The position numbers were made by a program, and so were the translations under genes. A stretch of 64,000 nucleotides of DNA, from the NCBI GenBank assembly GCA_934122235.1, contig CAKOWE010000003.1, positions 1 through 64,000 on the forward strand, in the 5' to 3' direction. The DNA comes from an uncultured Clostridia bacterium. GTDB lineage: Bacteria > Bacillota > Clostridia > TANB77 > CAG-508. The notes under the pieces were generated by a model. It did no database searches and had not been told where the DNA came from. It worked only from the letters and a program-made list of their open reading frames with translations. How positions within the stretch are numbered: the first letter of the stretch is position 1; every line of letters begins with the position of its first letter. This document shows, one piece after another, positions 44,338 to 52,320 of the stretch.

Positions 44338-46374
44338 ATGAATCTAGAAGGTAGATTGTTGGGAAATAGATACGAAATAATTAGACAAATAGGAAATGGA
44401 GGTATGGCAACAGTATATAAGGCTAAGTGTCATGTATTAAATAGATATGTTGCTGTAAAAGTTTTAAAAGATGAATATACTACAGACAATGAATTTATAA
44501 AAAGGTTTAATATAGAAGCACAAGCTGTTGCAAGTTTAACTCATCCTAATATCGTTTCAGTGTATGATGTAGGTTGCGAAGGAAATTTGCATTATATTGT
44601 AATGGAATTGGTTCAGGGTAAAACTTTAAAAGAAATTATAAAAGAAGATGGTGCTTTATCTTGGAAATGGTCTGTAAATATAGCAATACAGATTGCTTCA
44701 GCATTAGAAACTGCACACAAAAACAATATTGTTCATAGAGACATAAAACCACATAATATAATAATAACAGAAGATGGAATAGCAAAGGTTACAGATTTTG
44801 GAATTGCAAAGGCTGTTTCAAATTCAACAATAACGGCTTTCGGAACAACAATAGGCTCAGTACATTATTTTTCTCCAGAACATGCTAGAGGAGGGTATAC
44901 TGATGCAAAATCAGATATATATTCGTTAGGAGTTGTTTTGTATGAAATGCTTACAGGTAGAGTTCCTTTTGATGCAGATACACCAGTTTCTGTTGCATTA
45001 AAGCATATGCATGAACAGCCCGTAGAACCTATAAAAATAAACCCATTAATACCAGAAAGCGTTAATAGAATAGTGCTAAAAGCAATGCAAAAAGATCCAA
45101 CTGCAAGATATAGTACCGCAACAGAAATGTTAAGGGATTTAAATACAGCATTAAAAAATCCGGGTGGAGATTTTGTAAAATTAAATACAATGCAAAACGA
45201 TTTTCCAACACAACATATGCCATTAATATATGATAAAACGCTTGAGGAAAAAATAGAAGAAAAAGACAATAAAAGAAATATTAATAATAGTAACTCAAAA
45301 AATGTAAAAAAGGAAAATAAAATACTTGCATTTTTTAAACAGCATAAGGCTGTTGGAATTTTGGCAATAATACTTTCTACAATACTATTATTTGTTATAG
45401 TTATGAATATTACAATGGCAGCAATGAAAAGTGGAATAACTCCAGAAGTAGAAATACCAGATTTAGTAAAAATGTCAAAAGATGAAGATAAATCAATTTC
45501 TGATATTAAACAATATATTGAAAAATTAAAATTAAAAATAGAAATAGAAGAAGAATATAATGCGGATGTGGCAGAAGGAAAAATTATAAAACAAGAGCCA
45601 ACATCTGGAATAACATATGATAGCAGAAAGAAAACAGTAAAAGAGGGAGAAACAATAAAAATTTGGGTAAGTAAAGGGCAAAAAATTGTTAATGTACCTG
45701 ATTTATTAATAGGAAAGTCCAAAGATGAAGTTGTAACAAAAATAGAAGCAAACGAATTAAAAGTAGAAATAGTAGAAGAAAATAGTGACAAAATGGAAAG
45801 CGGAAAAGTAATTAAGGTAGAGCCAGAAGAAAAAACAGAAGTTGCAGCTGGAAGTACAGTAAAAGTATATGTAAGCATAGGATTAGAACAAAAAGAAGTA
45901 CCTAACCTAATAGGAAAAACTGAAGAAGAAGCCAAGGCAGCAATTACTGCAGCAGGGTTAAAGTATAAAGCAACTTTAACAAAATCAGATTCAACTAAAC
46001 CAAACAATACAATTATAGAGCAAAGCATAGTTGCAGGAAGTGTAGTTGATAAAGGAACAGAAATAACATTAACATTAAATAAATTCGATGAAATAAAAGA
46101 GGGAACAGTAATAATAAATTTAAAATCTATAATGAATTATCAAGAGCAAAGAGATGAAGATGGAAATGTTATAGCCCCAAAAGTAGTAAATGTAAAAGTT
46201 ATGGCAGATAATGATACTATATTAAAAGAGTCACACAAAATAAGCGAAACAAGTATAGGACCAGCAAACGTGTCATCTTCTGGAATGGTTACAATAAAGG
46301 TATATGTAGATGATGTTTTAAAAGTTCAAAAACAAATGAACTTAAATGCTACTACAACATTAACAATAGAATAG
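44338..46374 (+). CDS. pknB: PASTA-domain serine/threonine kinase
   Basis: 678 residues. Kinase domain (12-275): G-N-G-G-M-A glycine loop, V-A-V-K41, HRDIKPHNI, DFGIAKA, activation loop TAFGTTIGSVHYFSPE. A single transmembrane helix (about 355-380) leads to three extracellular PASTA domains (from about 390, 455 and 525) and a C-terminal beta domain. It senses muropeptides/lipid II and controls growth and spore germination in relatives. Start 44338 with AAGGAGAG. rsgA, which often lies between pknB and rpe, is absent. Confidence 0.97.
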   Translation: MNLEGRLLGNRYEIIRQIGNGGMATVYKAKCHVLNRYVAVKVLKDEYTTDNEFIKRFNIEAQAVASLTHPNIVSVYDVGCEGNLHYIVMELVQGKTLKEIIKEDGALSWKWSVNIAIQIASALETAHKNNIVHRDIKPHNIIITEDGIAKVTDFGIAKAVSNSTITAFGTTIGSVHYFSPEHARGGYTDAKSDIYSLGVVLYEMLTGRVPFDADTPVSVALKHMHEQPVEPIKINPLIPESVNRIVLKAMQKDPTARYSTATEMLRDLNTALKNPGGDFVKLNTMQNDFPTQHMPLIYDKTLEEKIEEKDNKRNINNSNSKNVKKENKILAFFKQHKAVGILAIILSTILLFVIVMNITMAAMKSGITPEVEIPDLVKMSKDEDKSISDIKQYIEKLKLKIEIEEEYNADVAEGKIIKQEPTSGITYDSRKKTVKEGETIKIWVSKGQKIVNVPDLLIGKSKDEVVTKIEANELKVEIVEENSDKMESGKVIKVEPEEKTEVAAGSTVKVYVSIGLEQKEVPNLIGKTEEEAKAAITAAGLKYKATLTKSDSTKPNNTIIEQSIVAGSVVDKGTEITLTLNKFDEIKEGTVIINLKSIMNYQEQRDEDGNVIAPKVVNVKVMADNDTILKESHKISETSIGPANVSSSGMVTIKVYVDDVLKVQKQMNLNATTTLTIE

Positions 46375-46451
46375 CATCACAAAAATAATGATATTATTAT
46401 AGAGAGGGCATAGAGAGTACTGTGCCCTTAAAAATAAGATTGGAGGAAAAT

Positions 46452-47108
46452 ATGTACGTATCAACATCAATATTATCGGTTGAAGAAGAAAATGCAGTAA
46501 AAACTTTTTATAATTTAGAAGAGGCAAAAACAGATTATTTTCATATAGATGTAATGGATGGTAAATTTGTAGAAAATAATACAAACGAGAAAATGCTAAA
46601 TTATTGCAATATAATAAAACAAATATCAAATTTGCCTTTAGATATTCATTTTATGGTAAATGATGTAAAGCAATATGTAGAAGAATACATAAAATTTGCT
46701 CCTGATATTATGACATTTCACTACGAAAGTTGTACAACAGATGAAGAAGTTTTAGAAATAATAGATTTAATAAAATCTAATGGTATAAAGCCTGGGTTAA
46801 CACTAAAACCATCAACATCAGTAGAAAAAATATATAAATTTTTACCATATTTGCATTTGATATTAGTTATGACAGTAGAACCAGGAAAGGGAGGACAAGC
46901 TTTAATACCTGAAACTTTGGAAAAAGTAAAACAAATAAAACAATATATTGAAGAAAATAATTTAGATACATATATAGAAGCTGATGGCGGAATAAATTTA
47001 AATACAATTGAAAATGTGAAAAATGCTGGTGTGGACATATCTGTAGCTGGAAATGCTATAATAAGATCTGAAAATTATAAAGATACAATAGAAAAATTGA
47101 AAAAATAA
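46452..47108 (+). CDS. rpe: Ribulose-phosphate 3-epimerase
   Basis: 218 residues. TIM barrel with F-H-I-D-V-M-D-G, IHFMVND, LVMTVEPGKGGQ and IEADGGIN. It interconverts ribulose-5-P and xylulose-5-P. The first catalytic strand (STSILSV, with no preceding 'PS') is slightly unusual. Start 46452 has TTGGAGG. Confidence 0.93.
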   Translation: MYVSTSILSVEEENAVKTFYNLEEAKTDYFHIDVMDGKFVENNTNEKMLNYCNIIKQISNLPLDIHFMVNDVKQYVEEYIKFAPDIMTFHYESCTTDEEVLEIIDLIKSNGIKPGLTLKPSTSVEKIYKFLPYLHLILVMTVEPGKGGQALIPETLEKVKQIKQYIEENNLDTYIEADGGINLNTIENVKNAGVDISVAGNAIIRSENYKDTIEKLKK

Positions 47109-47196
47109 AAATTATATTTTAAGGTTATTTTAAGAAACTAAAATTAAAATGTATAAAAAGTTATTGAAATATAATAATAAGCTAGGGGTGATTAGT

Positions 47197-47331
47197 GTGA
47201 CTAACATAAATTGTACTTCTAGTTGCTTATATCAAAAGGACGGAAAATGTACTTTGGAAAATGTTTCTGTTCAAATAACAAAACCTACAAATGACTGTAT
47301 ATATTTTAAAAACAAAGAAAATAAAGAATAA
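47197..47331 (+). CDS. DUF1540-like small Cys protein
   Basis: 44 residues from a GTG at 47197 (AGGGGTG 7 bases upstream). Four cysteines in the pattern C-x3-C-x7-C ... C (INCTSSCLYQKDGKC), as in the small putative metal-binding DUF1540 proteins of Clostridia. An ATG at 47149 would extend it by 16 residues but has no ribosome site. Confidence 0.65.
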   Translation: MTNINCTSSCLYQKDGKCTLENVSVQITKPTNDCIYFKNKENKE

Positions 47332-47337
47332 AATATA

Positions 47338-47366
47338 TTGACAAACTAAAATGTAAGCTATATTAT
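47338..47366 (+). promoter_or_regulatory. Sigma-A promoter of the bactofilin-like gene
   Basis: TTGACA (47338-47343), 17-base spacer, TATTAT (47361-47366). Confidence 0.82.
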
Positions 47367-47399
47367 ATGAAAGAAAACAAAAGAAGGAGAGATAAAATT

Positions 47400-48395
47400 A
47401 TGAAAACAAGAACAAAATTATTTTTAATAGTATTTTTAATAGTGGTTTTAATGTCAACAACAATATTTGCTTCAGAAGTGGTAACAACATCAGAAGAAGT
47501 TCCAACGTCAGAAGTAGTAACAAGTGAAAATCCAACAGATGAAACAACTACAGATGAAACTACAACAGATGAAGATATAAAAAATTCTGATAGATTTTTT
47601 TCAGGAGATGATATAGAAATATCAGAAGTAGTTGATGGAAACGTATTCATAATAGGAAAAAATGTAAAATTAACATCAACACAAATAGGTGGAGATTTAT
47701 TTGTAATTGCAGAAACTTTATCAATGGATGCAAATTCAACTATATATGGAAGTGTGTTTGTACTTGCTTCAGAAATAACTATAGATGGCGCTATGTATGA
47801 TACATACCTAGTATGCGATAAGCTTAACTTCGATTATAATGCATATGCTCAAAGAGATTTAAGAGCAATGGCATCTGAAATAACATTAAATGGTAGAGTT
47901 AGAAGAAATTCTTATTTAGAAGCAAATAAATTAATTTTAGATACAGACTTTTTAACAGCTGGAGATTTAAATTATACAGCTCAATCAGAAGCGGTATATA
48001 TGGAAAAACAGGAAGATGATAGCAAGAAAGAAACAACAACAATTCCTGAAGGTGTTGTTCAAGGAGAAGTAAAATATACTAAAAGAGATAAAAAAGTATT
48101 TAGTAAAGAAATAAAAAAATCAGTACAAGATATAATAAAAACAAATAAAATAAATAGTAATACAAGTGAAGAAAAAGTAAAAGCAATATTTACTTCATAT
48201 ATGTTTAATAACTTGGGAATAAATACAAATAGTAACATAGTAAAAGATGCAGCTAGAAGTACTGTAACAATTCCAAAAGTAGTTTTCTATATAGGAATAA
48301 TAGTGATTGTATTGTTAGTAGTTGCATTAATTTTACCAATTATATTGAATAAAAAGGATAGCAAAGAAAGAGTTGAAAATAAAGGAAATGAATAA
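47400..48395 (+). CDS. Exported bactofilin-like (polymer-forming) membrane protein
   Basis: 331 residues. Signal peptide (about 4-22), a Thr/Glu-rich linker (24-60), then a right-handed beta-helix of bactofilin/polymer-forming type (about 70-210; GNVFIIGKNVKL, GGDLFVIAETL, GSVFVLASEITI) and a C-terminal transmembrane helix (about 295-317). Classical bactofilins are cytosolic; this one is exported and anchored, as in a recurrent Clostridia group. Start 47400 has AAGGAGAG. Own promoter and terminator. Confidence 0.75.
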   Translation: MKTRTKLFLIVFLIVVLMSTTIFASEVVTTSEEVPTSEVVTSENPTDETTTDETTTDEDIKNSDRFFSGDDIEISEVVDGNVFIIGKNVKLTSTQIGGDLFVIAETLSMDANSTIYGSVFVLASEITIDGAMYDTYLVCDKLNFDYNAYAQRDLRAMASEITLNGRVRRNSYLEANKLILDTDFLTAGDLNYTAQSEAVYMEKQEDDSKKETTTIPEGVVQGEVKYTKRDKKVFSKEIKKSVQDIIKTNKINSNTSEEKVKAIFTSYMFNNLGINTNSNIVKDAARSTVTIPKVVFYIGIIVIVLLVVALILPIILNKKDSKERVENKGNE

Positions 48396-48398
48396 ACA

Positions 48399-48432
48399 AA
48401 AAAAGATGACATTTTAAATGTCATCTTTTTTT
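48399..48432. terminator. Bidirectional terminator
   Basis: Stem aaaaaagatgacattt/aaatgtcatctttttt with T-run. Shared by the bactofilin-like gene and convergent nth. Confidence 0.92.
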
Positions 48433-48464
48433 GTTAAAATTTTAATTTTAATAGTTAAAATATT

Positions 48465-49097
48465 CTATAAAGTATAATAGTCACAGAATTTATTTATTGG
48501 GCACATGTTACATTTTGGAGCTTTTGCTGTACATAAGCTTCTACCGTGATATACTAACAAGTGATTTATATCTTTTAGATATTTTTTTGGTATTTGATTT
48601 AGTAAATCTTGTTCTACTTTAGAAGGGTCGGTATTGTTTGATAAACCAATTCTATATGCGATTCTTTTGGCATGTGTATCTACTGCAATACCACAAGGAT
48701 TATTAAAAGCATTTAGCATAATAACATTAGCACATTTTCTGCCAATTCCAGGAAGCTTTGTTAGTTCTTCCATAGATTGTGGAACAATTCCGTTGTAATC
48801 AGAGACTATTTTTTTTGCACATTCTTTTAAGTGTTTAGCCTTTGTTTTATAAAATCCACAAGGGTAAATTAGATTTTCTAGCTCAACAATATCTATATTT
48901 ACAAAATCTTTTGGAGTAGAATATTTGCAAAAAAGAGAAGGTGTTGTTTTATTTACTCTTTCGTCGGTACATTGAGCAGAAAGCATAACACTGACTAACA
49001 ACTCGAAAGGAGTTGTAAAATTCAAACTACATTTAGCATTAGGATAGGTTTGTTTTAAAATTTTTATTATATTTGTAACTTCATTTATATTTTTCAT
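48465..49097 (-). CDS. nth: Endonuclease III
   Basis: 210 residues. Helix-hairpin-helix with catalytic Lys and Asp (LPGIGRKCANVI ... GIAVDTHAKRI) and the 4Fe-4S loop C-x6-C-x2-C-x5-C (CTAKAPKCNMCPINKFC). Base-excision repair of oxidised pyrimidines. Weak site GAGGTT. Divergent from the small ORF at 49218. Confidence 0.96.
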   Translation of the reverse strand: MKNINEVTNIIKILKQTYPNAKCSLNFTTPFELLVSVMLSAQCTDERVNKTTPSLFCKYSTPKDFVNIDIVELENLIYPCGFYKTKAKHLKECAKKIVSDYNGIVPQSMEELTKLPGIGRKCANVIMLNAFNNPCGIAVDTHAKRIAYRIGLSNNTDPSKVEQDLLNQIPKKYLKDINHLLVYHGRSLCTAKAPKCNMCPINKFCDYYTL

Positions 49098-49217
49098 ATT
49101 GAACCTCGTTTCATGGTTTTATTATTTAACAAAGTAACATAACTTTTTATACTGAATATAATAATATAAAGATATGATAAAAGCTTAAAATAACATATTA
49201 GGAAGGAAGAATATTAA

Positions 49218-49364
49218 ATGAGAATTTTAAAAAAGACACTTGCGGTATGCTTAATTGGATTTGGACTTGGAATATTAATGGTAATATTACTTCCTTTTAC
49301 TGGATGGCTTTTTCTATTAGGTGTAATAATTATTGTAGTAGGATTAATGTGGTTAACATGTTAA
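49218..49364 (+). CDS. 48-residue hydrophobic membrane peptide
   Basis: ATG at 49218 with AGGAAGGA upstream. Two tight hydrophobic helices (LAVCLIGFGLGILMVILL and GWLFLLGVIIIVVGLMWL) separated by PFTG. No family recognised. It is 28 bases before spoVM and probably cotranscribed, suggesting a sporulation or membrane-curvature link; that is an inference. Confidence 0.6.
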   Translation: MRILKKTLAVCLIGFGLGILMVILLPFTGWLFLLGVIIIVVGLMWLTC

Positions 49365-49392
49365 AATTGTAAAAACAAAGGAGAGTGGTAAA

Positions 49393-49467
49393 ATGACAAT
49401 AGTAGTAAAAAAAGTTCCTAAGTTTTTAAGAGGCTTTGTAAAATTAATTTTTAGAATAAAAGACTAG
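49393..49467 (+). CDS. spoVM: Stage V sporulation protein SpoVM
   Basis: 24-residue amphipathic peptide (MTIVVKKVPKFLRGFVKLIF...) matching SpoVM: I/V-rich start, the conserved P-K-F-L-x-G turn and a basic amphipathic helix. In Bacillus it recognises convex forespore membrane and recruits SpoIVA for coat assembly. AAAGGAGAG upstream. Adjacent to rpmB, as in B. subtilis. Confidence 0.88.
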   Translation: MTIVVKKVPKFLRGFVKLIFRIKD

Positions 49468-49487
49468 TACATAGTCTAAAACACTAA

Positions 49488-49507
49488 GGGTCGGTATAAT
49501 CCGACCC
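49488..49507 (+). terminator. Hairpin after spoVM
   Basis: 7-bp stem gggtcgg/ccgaccc, loop tataat, weak T-run. Confidence 0.6.
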
Positions 49508-49532
49508 AATAATTATTATATTAATATATAGC

Positions 49533-49562
49533 AAAAAAATAGGTTATAAACCTATTTTTTAA
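49533..49562. terminator. Bidirectional terminator between spoVM and rpmB
   Basis: Stem aaaaaataggtt/aacctatttttt with A/T flanks on both sides. Confidence 0.88.
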
Positions 49563-49568
49563 TAATAA

Positions 49569-49766
49569 TTAAGCTCTATTTACTTTTCCGTTTTTTAAGC
49601 ATTTAGCACATACAGTTATTTTTTTTGGTTCACCATTAATTATAGCTTTTACAGTTCTTAAATTAGGTTTCCAAGTTCTTGTTGATCTTTTACTTATATG
49701 TGAACGAGTTATGCTAAGTTTATTACCAAAGTTAATTGATTTCTCACAAATTTCACATTTTGCCAT
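49569..49766 (-). CDS. rpmB: 50S ribosomal protein L28
   Basis: 65 residues. Signature G-N-x-x-S-I-T-R-S-H and the zinc-binding C-E-I-C ... C-A-K-C pairs, so it is the C+ paralogue type. Start has TAGGAGGT. Confidence 0.97.
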   Translation of the reverse strand: MAKCEICEKSINFGNKLSITRSHISKRSTRTWKPNLRTVKAIINGEPKKITVCAKCLKNGKVNRA

Positions 49767-49880
49767 AATATTACACCTCCTACAGTTATATTAATCACGA
49801 CTATCTTAAAGTTTAACATATAATTTTAAAAAAAACAAGACTTTTGTGAAAAAAATAAAAAAATATGATGGAGGATTTTT

Positions 49881-50777
49881 ATGTTTGATTATCATTATGA
49901 TTTACTTACTGAAGTATATATAAATCAAAATAATATACAAAAGTTAAAAGAAAAATACAAAAGAGTTTATAATAAAGATAATATAACAGGAGGAATATTT
50001 AATTTGTTTTTTATGAGTGAAAAACAAATGGAAGATGAATTAAACATATCTAGGCAGGAAATAAATTTAAAAGAAATGTTATATAAAGTGCATAAATTAA
50101 TAATTGAAAATAATATTATACCAAAGGAAACTAAATATGTGTATGGGATAGAGGGACTCGATTATTTAGAAAAAATAGATGATGTAGAGTATTTATATAA
50201 ATTAGGAGTAAGAAGTACTAATATTGTGTGGAACAATGAAAACAAATTTGGAGGAGGAAGTAAATCAAATAAAGAAACAGGACTTACTACATTAGGAAGG
50301 AAGCTGGTAGAAAAGTTAGTTGAACAAGGTATAACAATTGATTTATCACATGCAAATGAAAAGACTTTTTTTGATATTGTAGATTATTTGATGTATTTAA
50401 AGAAAAAAGGAAAAAAAGTTAGAGTAATTGCATCGCACTCAAATTCAAAAAAATTATGTGATGTACCTAGAAATTTAACAGATGAACAATTATTGTGTAT
50501 ACATAAGTTAGAAGGAATTGTAGGTATAGTTGGAGTAAAAAAATTCTGTAAAACTGGAGATGAAAATGAAGTTATTTTAGAAGATTATTTGAGACATGTT
50601 AAACATATATCAAATTTATTTGGTGGTATGGATAAAATAGGTATTGCAACAGATGATATGTCTTATTATCCTATCAATGTAGAGTACAATGCCAAAATGA
50701 ACTTGTTTGGAATAAAAAATGTTAAAGCAATGTTATCTAATATAAAATCAGAACCGCAGGTAATAGATATGAATTAG
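49881..50777 (+). CDS. Membrane-dipeptidase-family (M19) peptidase
   Basis: 298 residues. Amidohydrolase metal ligands of M19 are all present: D-Y-H-Y-D at the N terminus, bridging Glu in G-I-E-G, His in DLSH and ASHS, Arg in PRNLTDEQ and a late Asp in ATDD. It hydrolyses dipeptides. No signal peptide and slightly shorter than usual at the C terminus. Site GGAGG, 8 bases before ATG. Confidence 0.88.
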   Translation: MFDYHYDLLTEVYINQNNIQKLKEKYKRVYNKDNITGGIFNLFFMSEKQMEDELNISRQEINLKEMLYKVHKLIIENNIIPKETKYVYGIEGLDYLEKIDDVEYLYKLGVRSTNIVWNNENKFGGGSKSNKETGLTTLGRKLVEKLVEQGITIDLSHANEKTFFDIVDYLMYLKKKGKKVRVIASHSNSKKLCDVPRNLTDEQLLCIHKLEGIVGIVGVKKFCKTGDENEVILEDYLRHVKHISNLFGGMDKIGIATDDMSYYPINVEYNAKMNLFGIKNVKAMLSNIKSEPQVIDMN

Positions 50778-50836
50778 AAATAACGATAAAAACGTAAAAA
50801 ATATATAAATTCGTCTTGAAATAACGATAAAAACGT
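50777..50836 (+). repeat. Two 19-bp direct repeats at the pheS promoter
   Basis: Identical sequence gaaataacgataaaaacgt at 50777-50795 and 50818-50836, start to start 41 bases. The second copy overlaps the -35 and spacer of the pheS promoter, so the first may be a duplicated regulatory site. Confidence 0.85.
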
Positions 50837-50844
50837 GATATTAT
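50816..50844 (+). promoter_or_regulatory. Promoter of the pheST T-box leader
   Basis: TTGAAA (50816-50821), 17-base spacer, TATTAT (50839-50844). Confidence 0.72.
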
Positions 50845-50866
50845 ATTAAGCATATTAATAAAACCG

Positions 50867-51104
50867 TTAAGAAAGCAAAGTAAAATAAATTAAAAGTATT
50901 TTTAAGAGAGTTAGGTCTTGGCTGTAAACCTATAAATACAATTTATTTGAAATTTCACTTTTTAGGTCTTTTATTGAAATTGTAGTAGGTAAGAGCGATT
51001 GAAGCACGTTATAGCTTTTATGAGGTATAAATGTTTTATACAAAGTTAGGTGGTACCACGAATAGATAAAGTTAATCGTCCTATAAATATTAGGACGATT
51101 TTTT
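50867..51104 (+). promoter_or_regulatory. T-box riboswitch upstream of pheS
   Basis: T-box core TTAGGTGGTACCACGAA (51046-51062), and terminator arms aatcgtcctaa-like (51074-51083) / taggacgatt then T's. A TTC at 50953-50955 in a Stem I-like loop is a plausible Phe specifier (inferred). It covers the 423-base gap before pheS. Confidence 0.9.
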
Positions 51105-51200
51105 GTTTATTATGAATGATAAAAACACATGACTCTACATTTATTCTATATAAACGGTGCAAGAAAATAATTGTAAATAATTATATATTAGGAGGTTAAT

Positions 51201-52220
51201 ATGAAAGAAAAGATTCAAAGCATAACAACAGAGGCACAAGAAGCAGTAAAAGAAGTTAAAGATTTACAAGTACTTAATGATTTAAGAGTAAAGTACTTAG
51301 GAAAAAAGGGAGAATTAACGTTAGTTTTAAGAGGAATGGGAGAAGTTGCTCCAGAAGAAAGACCTGTTATTGGAAGTTTAATAAATGAGGCTAAGGAAAA
51401 AATAGAAAATTTGATAAAAGTTAAAGAAGAAGAATTAAAAAAAGCACAATTAAATGAGCAATTAAAAAAGGAAACAATAGATGTAACATTTCCAACTAAC
51501 CAAAAATCAATAGGTTCAATACATCCAATAAGTAAAATAATAGATGATGTAAAAGAAATATTTTTAGGGTTAGGATATGAAATTGCGGATGGACCAGAAA
51601 TAGAAACTGCACATTATAATTTTGACCAATTAAATACTCCATTAGGACATCCGGCAAGAGATTTACAAGATACTTTTTATATTACAGATGATATAGTGTT
51701 AAGAAGCCAAACATCACCTGTACAAGCAAGAATAATGGAAAACCAAAAACCACCAATAAAAATAATTTGTCCGGGAGCTGTTTATAGATCAGATTCAGTA
51801 GATGCAACACATTCACCAGTGTTTCATCAAATAGAGGGATTAGTTATAGACAAAAATATTACAATGGCAGATTTAAAAGGAACATTAGAGATTTTTGCAA
51901 AGAAATGCTTAGGAGAGAATACTAAAATAAGATTTAGACCACATCATTTTCCATTTACAGAGCCTAGTGCAGAAGCTGATGTATCTTGCTTTGTGTGTGG
52001 AGGAAAAGGATGTAGAGTATGTAAAGGAGAAGGGTGGATAGAATTATTAGGTTGCGGAATGGTACACCCAAATGTATTAAGGAATTGTGGGATAAGTCCA
52101 GAAGAGTATTCGGGATTTGCATTTGGATTTGGTGTTGAAAGAATAGCTATGGCAAAATATGGAATAGATGACATGAGATTGTTGTATGAAAACGATGTAA
52201 GATTTTTGAAACAATTTTAA
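51201..52220 (+). CDS. pheS: Phenylalanyl-tRNA synthetase alpha chain
   Basis: 339 residues. N-terminal coiled coil (1-90), class II motifs (HPARDLQDTFY, FHQIEGLVID, FGFGVERIAM). A C-x2-C-x4-C-x2-C-type cluster (CFVCGGKGCRVC) is present. Tetramer with PheT. Site TAGGAGGT. T-box regulated. Confidence 0.98.
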   Translation: MKEKIQSITTEAQEAVKEVKDLQVLNDLRVKYLGKKGELTLVLRGMGEVAPEERPVIGSLINEAKEKIENLIKVKEEELKKAQLNEQLKKETIDVTFPTNQKSIGSIHPISKIIDDVKEIFLGLGYEIADGPEIETAHYNFDQLNTPLGHPARDLQDTFYITDDIVLRSQTSPVQARIMENQKPPIKIICPGAVYRSDSVDATHSPVFHQIEGLVIDKNITMADLKGTLEIFAKKCLGENTKIRFRPHHFPFTEPSAEADVSCFVCGGKGCRVCKGEGWIELLGCGMVHPNVLRNCGISPEEYSGFAFGFGVERIAMAKYGIDDMRLLYENDVRFLKQF

Positions 52221-52320
52221 TATAGGATGATAATATAATCTGATAGATTTAAAATAAATTATTAAAAATTAAAATATAAGGAACAATACATTTGCTGTTC
52301 CAATATGAGGAGGAAAATAG

